DNA of 64,000 nucleotides from CAYPCH01 sp964409165 (GCA_964409165.1 CAYPCH010000002.1:21624-85623), one strand, 5' to 3'; positions 37,479-47,207 are shown, counted from the stretch's first letter. Notes: generated from the sequence alone by a model not told the origin. Made by a program: numbers and translations.

Positions 37479-38261
37479 TTATAAGTCCCTGTCTTTCTTA
37501 TAAAAGAAGGTCTGGAATGTCCTAAAATTATAATTGTTATACATTATTATTTGTTCAGTACTGCCTACAAAAAGTATGCCTCCAGTTTTCAGAGACTTGT
37601 TGAATTTCTTATAGATATTGACTTTGGCTTCTTCAGTAAAATATATAAGAACATTTCGGCAAACAATTAAATCACACTCCTGAGGGTAAACATCTGATAA
37701 TAAATTATGATGCTTGAACTCAACACAGTTTTTAACTTCTTCTTTAATTTCATACATATTGTCCTTTGAGTTAAAATACTTATTAATATACTCTTTAGGA
37801 AGATTTCCAACACTTTTTTCATTATAAATACCGTTTTTCGCTTTACAAAGAATCTCCTTGTCAATATCTGTAGCAATTACTTTTATGCTTCTTAACGGCA
37901 GGAATTCATTTAAGATCATAACAAGCGTGTAAGGCTCATCTCCGCTTGAACAGGCAGCACTCCACACTTTCAATGTTTTTGTTGTCTCAAAAAGAGCAGG
38001 TAAAATCAAATTTTTAAGATTTTCCCACTGCTCAGGGTTTCTATAAAATTCAGATACATTTATAGTCATGTAGTTTATAAACTCATTGTACAATCTGGCA
38101 TCAGTCTTTAAAGCATTTACATATTGCTCATAATCACTATAATTGTTCCTATTTATGAGAGAGTCCAGCCTTCTTTTCATTTGTTTTTCCTTGTATGAGC
38201 CAAGGTCAATTCCAGTAAGTTCATATATTGCTTTTTTAAATCCTTCGTAATCCATGAGCAT
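37479..38261 (-). CDS. cheR: CheR-type protein-glutamate methyltransferase
   Basis: A 260-residue methyltransferase. N-terminal four-helix domain (MKRRLDSLINR), then the SAM domain: TINVSEFYRNPEQW, KVWSAACSSGDEPYT, ATDIDKEIL, and VCRNVLIYF. This is the complete CheR signature. It normally methylates chemoreceptor glutamates, but no receptor, cheB or other che gene is near. ATG at 38261 is preferred over a TTG at 38270 inside the leader. The dispersed leader repeat ends about 10 bases before the start and supplies the GGAG. Confidence 0.9.
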   Translation of the reverse strand: MLMDYEGFKKAIYELTGIDLGSYKEKQMKRRLDSLINRNNYSDYEQYVNALKTDARLYNEFINYMTINVSEFYRNPEQWENLKNLILPALFETTKTLKVWSAACSSGDEPYTLVMILNEFLPLRSIKVIATDIDKEILCKAKNGIYNEKSVGNLPKEYINKYFNSKDNMYEIKEEVKNCVEFKHHNLLSDVYPQECDLIVCRNVLIYFTEEAKVNIYKKFNKSLKTGGILFVGSTEQIIMYNNYNFRTFQTFFYKKDRDL

Positions 38262-38506
38262 ATAGACCAAATCTCCATTCTATATTGAATGTAATAAAGA
38301 TTTTACACAGTGCCACAATTTCCTTAGGAAAGGTTTAAATATAACTTCTACTACAATTTTTACTTAACGCTTATTTGAAGCCAAATAACGACTTAAAAAG
38401 TAGAAGTGAATTTCACTCATTCCTTTAATACAATATCACAAAAATCAAATTTTTAAATGTAAAATCATTTTCGTGATTAATTTAATTATAAGAGGTTTAA
38501 TAAAAA

Positions 38507-38923
38507 TTATTGCAAAACATTCAATTCAGGAAAAAATCTTTGGATTTCAATTTCCGCATTTTCGATAGAGTCTGAAGCATGTATCAGATTTTCAAATCTG
38601 TGTAATCCGTAATCACCCCTTATAGTACCAGGAAGCGATTCAAAAGAACTTGTCTTTCCTATCATGGTTCTAACCATTCCAATAACTTGATTTCCAGCTA
38701 TAATAAGTACAATAACAGAACCTGAAGTAATATAATTAATCATATCTTCAAAAATAGGTTCATTCCTGACATGATAATAGTGCTCTAATGCAATGTTTTT
38801 TTCGATATCCATCATTTTCATGTGAGTAATTGTAAGATTCCTTTTTTCAAATCTTGAAATGATTTCACCTGCAAGTTTTCTCCTTACAGTATCAGGCTTT
38901 AAGATAACCAGTGTACGTTCCAT
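38507..38923 (-). CDS. ndk: Nucleoside diphosphate kinase
   Basis: A 138-residue kinase that balances nucleoside triphosphates. Starts at MERTLVILKPDTVRR (ATG 38923 behind AAGGAG), with RNEPIFEDMINY, GTIRGDYG and the catalytic histidine in NLIHASDS. The usual motif is NLIHGSD; Ala for Gly is a minor change. The longer upstream frame is not the start. Confidence 0.93.
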   Translation of the reverse strand: MERTLVILKPDTVRRKLAGEIISRFEKRNLTITHMKMMDIEKNIALEHYYHVRNEPIFEDMINYITSGSVIVLIIAGNQVIGMVRTMIGKTSSFESLPGTIRGDYGLHRFENLIHASDSIENAEIEIQRFFPELNVLQ

Positions 38924-39384
38924 ATCTTTCTCCTTACAGTCATTTGACATTATAAAGAAATAACATATACATTCTATCATAATATATACTAAAAATAAAG
39001 ATTTATATTCTATTCTATAATAATCGCGGAAACAATATATTTATCATTTCAGTTTTCACGGCATGTAATCAATTAAATTGGACAAAAGCAAAAGAACCTA
39101 TTACAATAAATCCGTGTCAACATTACAAATTTGCAACTTTAACAGGTTCTTCAAATATACCGCGTTTCACCTCTGTTGCAGTCATATTTAAAAAAATATC
39201 AACAACCTTTCTTTTAATTTGAAATTACTTAATTTCAATAGAAATTATTTTAGCACGTTTGATACAAAAGTCAATAGATTTTATCTATTGACTTTTGTAT
39301 CGGCATAAAATAACCAGAGCCTTGTATATTAATGACTCTGGTTAAAAAGATGCAAAATTGAGTATTGTCAATGGGTACTCAATT
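38924..39384. other. Intergenic region with three hairpins
   Basis: Downstream of ispH-rpsA and upstream of ndk. From the rpsA side: an ATTGAGTAC-family terminator (39353-39387), a hairpin TAACCAGAG/CTCTGGTTA (39311-39343) and a perfect 41-base palindrome (39261-39301). A 20-codon frame at 39123-39185 (minus) is possible. Confidence 0.55.
39261..39301. terminator. Long perfect hairpin (19-bp stem, 3-base loop)
   Basis: GATACAAAAGTCAATAGAT (39261-39279) and its complement (39283-39301) with loop TTT. Together with the hairpins at 39311-39343 and 39353-39387 it makes a stack behind the ispH-rpsA gene. Confidence 0.55.
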
Positions 39385-41487
39385 TTATTCTTCTTCGCTT
39401 TTCGTTTCCTTTTCGAACATGTCACCTAAAGTAACCGTCATTTCCTCCTTATGCTCGGAAGGTACTTCTTCAGTGCTTTTACCTTCTGCTTTATCGGTTG
39501 AACTGCCAGCTTTTTCATCAGATTGACTTTCCTCTACTAAAGGATCTATAGGATTAACTTCCTTAATGCTCAGACTTATTTTTTTGTTTTCAATATCCAA
39601 TTCTACGATTTTCGCATCAACCTTCATTCCAATCTCAAGAACATCATCAGGTTTTGCAAGCCTTTTATTTGATATCTGAGATATATGGACAAGTCCATCA
39701 ACGCCGTCCTCAAGTTCTACGAATGCACCAAACGGAGCAATACGCAATACTTTTACGTTTACTATATCGTCTACTTTATACTTCTGAGTTACTTTATACC
39801 ATGGACTGTCTTCAACTTTTCTATATCCCAAAGACACCTTTTTCTTGTCCTTGTTAAACTCATTAATAGTAACCTGAACCTTGTCTCCAACTTTGACAAC
39901 TTCTGAAGGGTGCTTTACTCTTTTCCAAGACAACTCTGAAATGTGAATCAATCCATCAATTCCACCTATGTCAACAAATGCTCCGAAATCAGTAAGACTT
40001 TTTACAACCCCTTCATATGCCTTGCCTACTTCAATATTACTCCATGTGTCGCTTGCAAGATTAGCTTTCTCTTCTTCCAGTATAACTCTTTGAGAGCCTA
40101 CAAGCTTTCTTTTCTTATCATTAAACTCAATAATTCTTATTGTAATAGTTTTTTTCATAAACTCGTGTAAATCTTTCACATATCTGTCACTAACCTGTGA
40201 AGCAGGGATAAAAACCTTCACACCCCTCACACTTGCTATTACTCCTCCGTTTACTACTTCTGTAACTATGGCTTGAAGCGCAGTCTTGTCCTCATATGCT
40301 TTAACTATATCATCCCAGGCTTTCAATGCATCAACCTGTTTCTTAGAGAGAGCAACGTTTCCTTCTCCGTCATTAACTTTTAAAACAAGCACTTCAATTT
40401 CTTCGCCGATTTTAAATTCCTTATCTATTTTGAAGTCGGGTTCATCTGTTAATTCTTCCATGGATATAATTCCATCGGCCTTATAACCCAGATCAACAAA
40501 AACCTCATTATTGTTAAAGCCTATTATTTTACCCTTTACAATGTCTCCCCCATGAATCTTAACGAAAGAACTCTCATAGGCATCGGCAAAATTTATTTCG
40601 TCTTCTTTCATTTCTTCCTTTTCTTTCAAATCGACCACTTCCTGATTGTTTAATTCACTCATCTTTTTAATAACCTCCTCAATTACCCAGTCCGGCGTTG
40701 AAGCTCCGGCAGAAATACCTATTTTTTTAATTTTTTTTATGTCTACCGGTGGCAAATCACCGGAAGTTTCAACCTTATAAGTCATAGCACAGTGTTTCAT
40801 GCAAATATCGTAAAGCTTTTGGGTATTTGAACTATTTTTCCCCCCAATTATAACCATCATATCAACGTTTTTTGCTATTTCTTCGACTTCATTCTGTCTT
40901 TTGCTTGTAGCAGCACAAATGGTATCAAACTTTAAAACATTTTTAAACCTGCTTTTAATAACCTCATTGAGTTTATCCCACTTTTCCCTCGTAAGTGTAG
41001 TCTGTGCTACAACACATATCTTTTCATCACAGGACTCAATTTTCAATACGTCTTCCTCACTGCCAACCACATACGATTTATTGTTACACCAGCCGTTTAT
41101 TCCTATAACTTCTGGATGTTCTTTGTCTCCGACAATGATTATTCTGTAACCTTCGTCACTTTTCTCCTTCACAAGAATGTGTATTTTTTTTACATAAGGG
41201 CAGGTTGCATCTTCCAATACCAACGCCTTATCATTTATCTTTTTATATATATCCGGTGTAACACCGTGAGCTCTTATTACAATATGACCTTTCGTTTTAA
41301 TATCGTCCAAATTTTCTACTATTTTTACTCCATCGGACTCAAGACGCTTAACAACCTGATCATTATGAATTATCGGCCCAAATGTATATATATTTTCGTT
41401 ATTATTATCTACAAGGCTTTGAACAAGTTTTATTGCATTATTCACTCCAAAACAAAACCCTGCTGACTTTGCAATAATAATTTCCAA
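39385..41487 (-). CDS. ispH: Bifunctional IspH (HMBPP reductase) / ribosomal protein S1 fusion
   Basis: A 700-residue fusion. Residues 1-280 are IspH, last step of the MEP isoprenoid pathway, with the [4Fe-4S] cysteines Cys12 (GFCFGV), Cys96 (DATCPY) and Cys191 (TICAATSKR). A linker follows, then four S1 RNA-binding repeats (about 315-385, 400-470, 485-555, 570-640); the third and fourth are the closest to consensus (GAFVDIGGIDGLIHISELSW; GAFVELEDGVDGLVHISQ). The acidic tail is disordered. Known arrangement in Clostridia. Start is TTG behind GGAGGAGG. Follows plsC directly (no gap), in cmk-plsC-ispH/rpsA. Confidence 0.95.
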   Translation of the reverse strand: MEIIIAKSAGFCFGVNNAIKLVQSLVDNNNENIYTFGPIIHNDQVVKRLESDGVKIVENLDDIKTKGHIVIRAHGVTPDIYKKINDKALVLEDATCPYVKKIHILVKEKSDEGYRIIIVGDKEHPEVIGINGWCNNKSYVVGSEEDVLKIESCDEKICVVAQTTLTREKWDKLNEVIKSRFKNVLKFDTICAATSKRQNEVEEIAKNVDMMVIIGGKNSSNTQKLYDICMKHCAMTYKVETSGDLPPVDIKKIKKIGISAGASTPDWVIEEVIKKMSELNNQEVVDLKEKEEMKEDEINFADAYESSFVKIHGGDIVKGKIIGFNNNEVFVDLGYKADGIISMEELTDEPDFKIDKEFKIGEEIEVLVLKVNDGEGNVALSKKQVDALKAWDDIVKAYEDKTALQAIVTEVVNGGVIASVRGVKVFIPASQVSDRYVKDLHEFMKKTITIRIIEFNDKKRKLVGSQRVILEEEKANLASDTWSNIEVGKAYEGVVKSLTDFGAFVDIGGIDGLIHISELSWKRVKHPSEVVKVGDKVQVTINEFNKDKKKVSLGYRKVEDSPWYKVTQKYKVDDIVNVKVLRIAPFGAFVELEDGVDGLVHISQISNKRLAKPDDVLEIGMKVDAKIVELDIENKKISLSIKEVNPIDPLVEESQSDEKAGSSTDKAEGKSTEEVPSEHKEEMTVTLGDMFEKETKSEEE

Positions 41488-42087
41488 TTATTCCTCCTCC
41501 AAAAGAGAGTATATCTTTTTCATAACTTCTTCACTTGCAGAAACCAACTCACTATTAGTATATTTCTTATTTTTATCTAAATCAAGAGCAAAAGGTTTTC
41601 CAAATACAACTTTTATTTTACTCAAAGGTTTGCGACTGCCTGATATTGCAACTGGAATTATAGGTTTTCCAGATTTCTGAGCAAGTAATGCAACACCCGG
41701 TTTTGCTTTCCCTTTTTTCCCTGATTTATTCTTTGATCTTGTTCCTTCAGGAAATATACCCATTATATGTCCCTCTTCCAGAAGTTTTAATGCAGTTTTT
41801 ATTGCATGCACATCTCCAGTTCCCCTTCTAATCGGAAAAGCCCCCAGCCTTTTTATAAAAGCTCCCAAAAGCGGCACCCTGAAAAGCTCTTCCTTTGACA
41901 TATAGTGTATCATTCTTTTTAGCTTATATCCAAAAAAGAACATATCCAGTTGACCGATATGATTTGCACAAAGTATCGCGGCCCCTTCTTGAGGAACATT
42001 TTCAATTCCCTTTATCTCAACTCTATAAAACACAGCAAAAAAAGCTGCCGTTAAACCCTTCATAAATTGTTCAAACATCATTTTCAA
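41488..42087 (-). CDS. plsC: 1-acyl-sn-glycerol-3-phosphate acyltransferase
   Basis: A 199-residue acyltransferase making phosphatidic acid. Catalytic block ILCANHIGQLDMFF (NHxxxxD), substrate block FPIRRGTGD, and the second motif FPEGTRSKN. The N-terminal helix anchors it to the membrane. It overlaps cmk by 17 bases and abuts ispH, so the three are co-translated. Confidence 0.93.
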   Translation of the reverse strand: MKMMFEQFMKGLTAAFFAVFYRVEIKGIENVPQEGAAILCANHIGQLDMFFFGYKLKRMIHYMSKEELFRVPLLGAFIKRLGAFPIRRGTGDVHAIKTALKLLEEGHIMGIFPEGTRSKNKSGKKGKAKPGVALLAQKSGKPIIPVAISGSRKPLSKIKVVFGKPFALDLDKNKKYTNSELVSASEEVMKKIYSLLEEE

Positions 42088-42754
42088 TATACTCCAGTAT
42101 TTTTTGAACTACTTCCTCAATTGTCATAGCAGTTGTATCAATTTCTACAGCATCTTCTGCCTTCGCTAATGGTGCAAACTCTCTTGTACTGTCATTTTTA
42201 TCTCTGTATACAATATCACTTTTAACATCATCTAATGTAATATCTGTTATACCCTTTGATTTCTGTTCAACATATCTTCTTTTTGCTCTTTCTTCAACAG
42301 AGGCTGTTAAAAAGAACTTATAATCTGCTTGTGGCAGAACATATGTACCAATATCTCTCCCATCCATTACTACACTGTTTGATTTTGCAATCTCTCTTTG
42401 AATTTCTACCATTTTTATTCTTACCTCGGGAACTACCGCCACATTTGAGGCACCAATCGATATTTGAGGCGTTCTGATAGAATCTGTTATGTCTTCGTCA
42501 TCAAGCAAAATATGCTGTTCTGCTCCAGAATAAATAACTTTTATATCTATGTTTTCAACCAGCTTTGCCAGCCTTTCTCTTGACTGAGTTTCTATGTTTT
42601 CCCTCATAGCTTTTAATGCAACAGTTCTGTACATTGCACCGGTATCAAGATATAAAATCCTTAAACTGTCCGATAAAATCTTTGCTATTGTACTTTTTCC
42701 AGCACCTGCAGGTCCATCAATAGCTATTGCAATATTTTTGCCGTCTTTCATCAT
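42071..42754 (-). CDS. cmk: Cytidylate kinase
   Basis: A 227-residue kinase for CMP/dCMP. P-loop AIDGPAGAGKSTIAK, LDTGAMYR, DGRDIGTYVLPQADYKFFLTAS, and the lid YVEQKSKG. First gene of the cmk-plsC-ispH/rpsA group, 39 bases after aroH ends. Confidence 0.95.
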   Translation of the reverse strand: MMKDGKNIAIAIDGPAGAGKSTIAKILSDSLRILYLDTGAMYRTVALKAMRENIETQSRERLAKLVENIDIKVIYSGAEQHILLDDEDITDSIRTPQISIGASNVAVVPEVRIKMVEIQREIAKSNSVVMDGRDIGTYVLPQADYKFFLTASVEERAKRRYVEQKSKGITDITLDDVKSDIVYRDKNDSTREFAPLAKAEDAVEIDTTAMTIEEVVQKILEYIENDV

Positions 42755-42793
42755 ACGTCTCCTATATATGGTATTTGTTTACACATAATAAAA

Positions 42794-43177
42794 TTAACTT
42801 TCACCTGTAATATCCTGCCTTAAGCTCTTTGAACCCTTTAAGTAAATGTGTTTTATTTGGTCGTTACTTTTTTCTGTATTTATATGCATCAGAATCCTTA
42901 TACAATTTTTAAGGCTTCCAGGTACATCAATTTCCCTCATACACATAAGCGCTATTTTTGTCAAGCCTGCCTTTCTGGCAGCTTCAGCCGGAAAAGCCGC
43001 ATTCAGGTCATTGGTTACGGTGAAAATAACACTTATTATATCATCCTCATTAATATTATTTGTTGTAATTATTTTTTCAAGGAGCACCGTTGTCTCTTTT
43101 ATTATTTGTTCAGCAGTATTACTCTCAACTGTTGTAGCCCCCCTTACAGCTCTAACTATCAATTTTAAGTCCTCCAT
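42794..43177 (-). CDS. aroH: Chorismate mutase, AroH class
   Basis: A 127-residue trimeric mutase turning chorismate into prephenate. Segments VRAVRGATTVESNTAEQI, VIFTVTNDLNAAFPAEAAR, MCMREIDVPGSLKNCIRILMHIN and IKHIYLKGSKSLRQD hold the active-site Arg residues of the family. Just upstream of cmk and probably in the same transcript. With aroF, aroC and aroK elsewhere it completes much of the aromatic route seen in this window. Confidence 0.93.
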   Translation of the reverse strand: MEDLKLIVRAVRGATTVESNTAEQIIKETTVLLEKIITTNNINEDDIISVIFTVTNDLNAAFPAEAARKAGLTKIALMCMREIDVPGSLKNCIRILMHINTEKSNDQIKHIYLKGSKSLRQDITGES

Positions 43178-43269
43178 TCTACCTTTCTACCATTCTTTTA
43201 TTATACTTTCAATTTGTAACGCCTGTCTATATATATCACTCATTAAATTAATTATTTATATTTTTAATA

Positions 43270-43704
43270 TTATACAACTCTGTGACCTAAACCTATTGAA
43301 ACCTCATTCAAGTGTAAAAGTCCAATACCAAAAAATATTGCAACACTGATATGGTTTTTATAGCGTGCTATGCCAATTTTACCGCCTACATTAAGACCCA
43401 GTGACTTTGGCATTATCTGGGTCAAGGCTTCTCTTGTCGCTCCTGCTACCGCACCTTCTTCAACATGGTTATCAAGTATCACACCTTCTCTTTTTGATGA
43501 AACTACTGCCCGTTCTACAATTTTCATAACTGAGGTTATGAATTCCCCACCATAATCAACAGCGGCCGTTTTTATTCCCATCTTGGAGTATTCAGACTGT
43601 TTGTTTTTCTCGTCCTGCCTGTCCGCAGTCAATGCAATCTTTATGGCGGCAGACGCTATTTCTTTGCTACCAAAATTTTTATATCCTTCAGGTTCCTTAG
43701 TCAT
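43270..43704 (-). CDS. hutP: HutP-family RNA-binding antiterminator
   Basis: A 144-residue protein with the HutP core: GVILDNHVEEGAVAGATREAL, LNVGGKIGIARY and ISVAIFFGIGLLHLNEV ending SIGLGHRVV. HutP binds UAG-rich RNA when histidine and Mg2+ are present and, in Bacillus, opens the histidine-use operon. No hut genes are in the window, so the target is unclear. The dispersed leader repeat ends 10 bases before the start and supplies the GGAG. Confidence 0.9.
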   Translation of the reverse strand: MTKEPEGYKNFGSKEIASAAIKIALTADRQDEKNKQSEYSKMGIKTAAVDYGGEFITSVMKIVERAVVSSKREGVILDNHVEEGAVAGATREALTQIMPKSLGLNVGGKIGIARYKNHISVAIFFGIGLLHLNEVSIGLGHRVV

Positions 43705-43912
43705 AATTTCTCCATTCTATACTGAACGCGGTAAAGATTTTACATCGCAATTCATTTCTTGTAATATACACCTTTTACATATGCAAAATCTGGACATACA
43801 CAATTTTTACTAAAGAGTTTGTTTATATTAATAAACCCTTTAGTAAAAATTGTTACCAAATATCACACACTATTATATTATATAGCATAAATAACGTCAA
43901 AACAATAAAAAA

Positions 43913-44410
43913 TTATTCTATAATTATTGTCATCAATTTTTTCATTTCTGAATTTATCTGTATTCTTTTACCTACACCATCACCAGTAATATTATTGCTT
44001 GCAGAAATGACTTCAACTTCTGCATCTTCAACAACACTTCCATCTATCTCAATAACATCCATATTCTTTACTTTTAATTCTATAACATTGTTAATAAATG
44101 CGGCAACCTCAGTTCCATTTACCAAGACCTTCAAATTCTCATCAGGTTCTCCGCTGCATAGAGCAATTGATATTCTTCCTTCACTGTATAGATACTCTTC
44201 AATCTCTAGTGGCTTTCCTTCAAGAGCGTTGTCACGAACAATAAATGTCCTAAGTGACGGATTAAACATCGCTACCTGAACCATAAGCAATACAAAAAAA
44301 GCACATATAGATAAAAAAAACAGTAATCGCTCAAAACCGATACTTGAGCTCTTCCTGATACCCTTGTACTTGCGGTTGCCTTTTCCTATCCTGAAAACTA
44401 ATACCTTCAT
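43913..44410 (-). CDS. Single-pass membrane protein of unknown function
   Basis: A 165-residue protein: basic N-terminus (RKYKGIRKSS), one helix (LLFFLSICAFFVLLMVQVAMF), then about 110 residues probably outside with strand-rich segments (ISIALCSGEPDENLKVLVNGTEV, DMDVIEIDG-like). It resembles conserved clostridial proteins without assigned role. Stands alone between hutP and the flavoprotein gene; the spacer upstream holds two copies of a CATTTTCGTGAT repeat. Confidence 0.6.
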   Translation of the reverse strand: MKVLVFRIGKGNRKYKGIRKSSSIGFERLLFFLSICAFFVLLMVQVAMFNPSLRTFIVRDNALEGKPLEIEEYLYSEGRISIALCSGEPDENLKVLVNGTEVAAFINNVIELKVKNMDVIEIDGSVVEDAEVEVISASNNITGDGVGKRIQINSEMKKLMTIIIE

Positions 44411-44607
44411 TAATTATCGCTCCACATATTATTTTTGTAGAATCATTTTCGTGATCAATATAGCAAACTTATATATCGAAAGTCTTATAAAATAATATGC
44501 ACAAATACTTGAAAAAATACTCTTTGTGATAAAAATATAACTTCTACTGCAATTTTCAATGTAGAATCATTTTCGTGATTAATATAAATCGTTTTGCGTC
44601 AACACCC

Positions 44608-45837
44608 TTAGCAGTTCATGCCTGCAAGATAACCTGTGGAAAAAGCTATAGTTAGATTAAATCCTCCTGTATAAGCATCGAGATCAATAACTTCTCCTGC
44701 AAAATACAGCCCTTTAACAATTTTAGATTCCATTGTGGAAGGATTGATTTCGTTTACTGTAACTCCTCCTGCTGTGACAATTGCTTCCTCTATAGGCCTT
44801 GAGCCGATTATTGTAAGGGTCAGATTTTTCATCAGCTTAACCAGCGTTCTTCTCTCTTCTTTTTTTATCTGGTTAACATATTTTTCAGGATGCACTCCGG
44901 AAAGTTTAATTATTACGGGTATCAGCTTTTGAGGAAGTAATTCATCAAGGGAGTTTTTAAACTGTTTTCTAGAATACTTTTCAAAATCCCTTTGTATCCT
45001 TTCATCAAGCTTTTCTTCTGTCAGAGCGGGCTTTAAGTCTATAACAAGTGAAACATCTTTATAATTATAATTGAGAATGTGCCTGCTAGAACTCAGTATT
45101 ACAGGTCCCGAAACACCAAAATGAGTAAATAGCATTTCACCAAAATCAGTGTATATTTTTTGACCTTTATTGTTTATTAGAAATATTGAAACATTCTTAA
45201 GCGAAAGCCCCTGTAATTCCTTAACCCAGTCTTCCGATATTACTAACGGTATCAGTGAAGGTTTCAGGTCAACAATAGTATGACCCAACCTTTTCGCAAC
45301 TTTGTACCCATCACCGGTTGAACCGGTACCAGGATAGGAAGCTCCTCCGGTTGCAAGCACAACTGAATCACATTGCATTTTGCTTCCGTTTTTAAGAATA
45401 ACACCATTTACTCCTTCACTCCCAATTGATATTTCAGATACCGGGGATTTTAACCAAAGTTTCACACCCGTATTGCTTATAAATCGTTCTAAAGAATCAA
45501 CAACATCCTTTGCCTTGTCCGAAACGGGAAAAACCCTTCCGCCCCTTTCCACCTTCGTCTTGAGTCCATACTTTTCAAAAAAGTCTATCAAATCGGTATT
45601 TGAAAAAGTATAGAATGCAGAGTACAGAAAGTTTCCGTTTCCGGGAGTATTATCTATAAGACCATCTATGTCGGTATTATTTGTAATGTTACACCTTCCC
45701 TTGCCCGATATAAGAAGTTTTTTGCCTATTCTATCATTCTTTTCAATCAAAATCACTTCATTACCAAGTTCCGAAGCCTTGCCAGCAGCCATAATTCCTG
45801 CGGCTCCCGCTCCTATTACAATAACTCTTTTTCTCAT
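44608..45837 (-). CDS. BaiN/HI0933-like FAD-dependent oxidoreductase
   Basis: A 409-residue flavoprotein. N-terminal dinucleotide fold VIVIGAGAAGIMAAGKASELG, then GKKLLISGKGRCNITN (family hallmark), VLATGGASYPGTGSTGDGY and the C-terminal GLYFAGEVIDLDAYTGGFNLTIAFSTG. The family (BaiN/RdsA-like, formerly HI0933) contains NAD(P)H-dependent reductases; substrate unknown here. ATG start lies close to the upstream RpiR spacer. Confidence 0.9.
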   Translation of the reverse strand: MRKRVIVIGAGAAGIMAAGKASELGNEVILIEKNDRIGKKLLISGKGRCNITNNTDIDGLIDNTPGNGNFLYSAFYTFSNTDLIDFFEKYGLKTKVERGGRVFPVSDKAKDVVDSLERFISNTGVKLWLKSPVSEISIGSEGVNGVILKNGSKMQCDSVVLATGGASYPGTGSTGDGYKVAKRLGHTIVDLKPSLIPLVISEDWVKELQGLSLKNVSIFLINNKGQKIYTDFGEMLFTHFGVSGPVILSSSRHILNYNYKDVSLVIDLKPALTEEKLDERIQRDFEKYSRKQFKNSLDELLPQKLIPVIIKLSGVHPEKYVNQIKKEERRTLVKLMKNLTLTIIGSRPIEEAIVTAGGVTVNEINPSTMESKIVKGLYFAGEVIDLDAYTGGFNLTIAFSTGYLAGMNC

Positions 45838-45951
45838 TATTACAACTCTCCGTTCAGCATCAGTAAAAACTAAAATCGTGATTATTATAAAAATCTTGAC
45901 CTTATTTTTTGCATAAATTCATATTGCAATTCATAAAACTATTACACAACT

Positions 45952-46080
45952 CAACTTTCCCACAGTATTTATGGGTTCTTTGCCACTAACGTAGCATTGC
46001 TCACCGCGGTCAAAAAGCAAACTTTTTGACCTTAACTTGTGAGCAACCAGAGCCTCAAAATACTATAAGTGGGAAAGTTA
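45952..46080 (+). repeat. 129-bp palindromic element, copy 2
   Basis: Terminal arms CAACTTTCCCAC and GTGGGAAAGTTA, inner arms TTGCTCAC/GTGAGCAA, and central hairpin GGTCAAAAAG/CTTTTTGACC. Lies between the flavoprotein and RpiR genes on the opposite strand to both. No clear target duplication. Confidence 0.85.
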
Positions 46081-46090
46081 AGTATATAAC

Positions 46091-46996
46091 TTATATATCT
46101 TTTTTCTCTGCTACATTATCCACTATGTTTTCATGTTTTTCATAAACATTATACTCATCCCACATTTTCTCAAGCCTTTCAAACGTTTCAGAAACATGTT
46201 GCTTCCTTCTCATTGTAATGGCAACAATCAATGCATTTATCAAGCTTAGAGGCGCTACTAGTGAATCAACAAATGATGCCATATCGCTTCTTGCTATGAC
46301 ATAATAGTCCGAGTTTTCTGCCAAAGGAGATTCTATACTGTCTGTAATTGCTACTACAGTTGCACCCTGATCTTTTCCGAACTTCATAGCATTGATAGTT
46401 CTCTTTGAATACCTTGGAAAACTGATACCTATTATTACATCCCCCTCTGTTGCGTGGATTATCTGCTCAAACATCTCACTCACACTGCTAGTATGGACAA
46501 GTCTTATATTATCGAATATCAAATTGAAATAAAAACTCATGAAACTTGCAAGGGGAGCAGCACTTCTTACTCCGATTATATATATTTTTTTTGCATTCAA
46601 AATACTTTCTACTATATTGTTAAAGCTAGCCTGATCAACCTCTTCAAGAGTAATTTTTATCTTATCCATGTCAGACTGCAAGACACCCTTCAAAATATTA
46701 TTTTCATTAATTCTGTTTGATGTAACTTCTATTCTCTGTACCGAAGTAAGTTTGCTCTTTATAAGTTCTCTCAATACTTTCTGGAGTTTTGGATAACCGT
46801 CATATCCTATTTCATTTGCAAACCTTACCACTGTTGATTCACTGACACCTACTTCCTCTCCAAGTTTTGCAGCAGTCATAAACGCAGCCTTGTCATAGTG
46901 GTTGACAATATAATTAGCTATAAGCTTTTGTCCTTTGCTAAATTTATCCATACTGAACTGTATTTTTTTTATTAAGTCAAAGTTTTTAATTTCCAT
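46091..46996 (-). CDS. MurR/RpiR family transcriptional regulator
   Basis: A 301-residue regulator with N-terminal HTH (AKLGEEVGVSESTVVRFANEIGYDGYPKLQ) and a SIS sugar-phosphate-binding domain (KKIYIIGVRSAAPLASFM, VIIGISFPRYSKRTINAMKFGKDQGATVVAITDS). Family members sense amino-sugar or sugar phosphates. No sugar operon adjoins it, so the effector is unknown. Confidence 0.9.
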   Translation of the reverse strand: MEIKNFDLIKKIQFSMDKFSKGQKLIANYIVNHYDKAAFMTAAKLGEEVGVSESTVVRFANEIGYDGYPKLQKVLRELIKSKLTSVQRIEVTSNRINENNILKGVLQSDMDKIKITLEEVDQASFNNIVESILNAKKIYIIGVRSAAPLASFMSFYFNLIFDNIRLVHTSSVSEMFEQIIHATEGDVIIGISFPRYSKRTINAMKFGKDQGATVVAITDSIESPLAENSDYYVIARSDMASFVDSLVAPLSLINALIVAITMRRKQHVSETFERLEKMWDEYNVYEKHENIVDNVAEKKDI

Positions 46997-47043
46997 ATCA
47001 ATTCCCCTTGTATTTTATAATGAAAATTGCTTCTTGGGTATTC

Positions 47044-47207
47044 TTAAGTTTCATAAACTGAAATCATCATTTTGTCACCTTTCTTGCTAAGTCCGAAAAT
47101 CAATTTCTTGTCCTTTAAGTTTTATTGAGAAAATCAACGATTTTATAAAGCTCCAAATTATTTTCCAGCTCGATAGTAGCTTTTAATTCCAATTTGTCTT
47201 CTTGCAC
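47044..47207 (-). pseudogene. DUF4264/YpmA-like small protein, frameshifted
   Basis: GTG at 47207 behind AGGAGG opens QEDKLELKATIELENNLELY, then KIVDFLNKT, and stops at TAA (47115-47117). Restoring one T at the CTT run near 47117-47119 continues with LKDKKLIFGLSKKGDKMM and ISVYET, ending at 47044. That matches the ordinary family ending. The corrected product is 54 residues. Lying just after rpiR-side DNA and before oadA in opposite order, it is separate from both. Sequencing error or real mutation. Confidence 0.7.
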
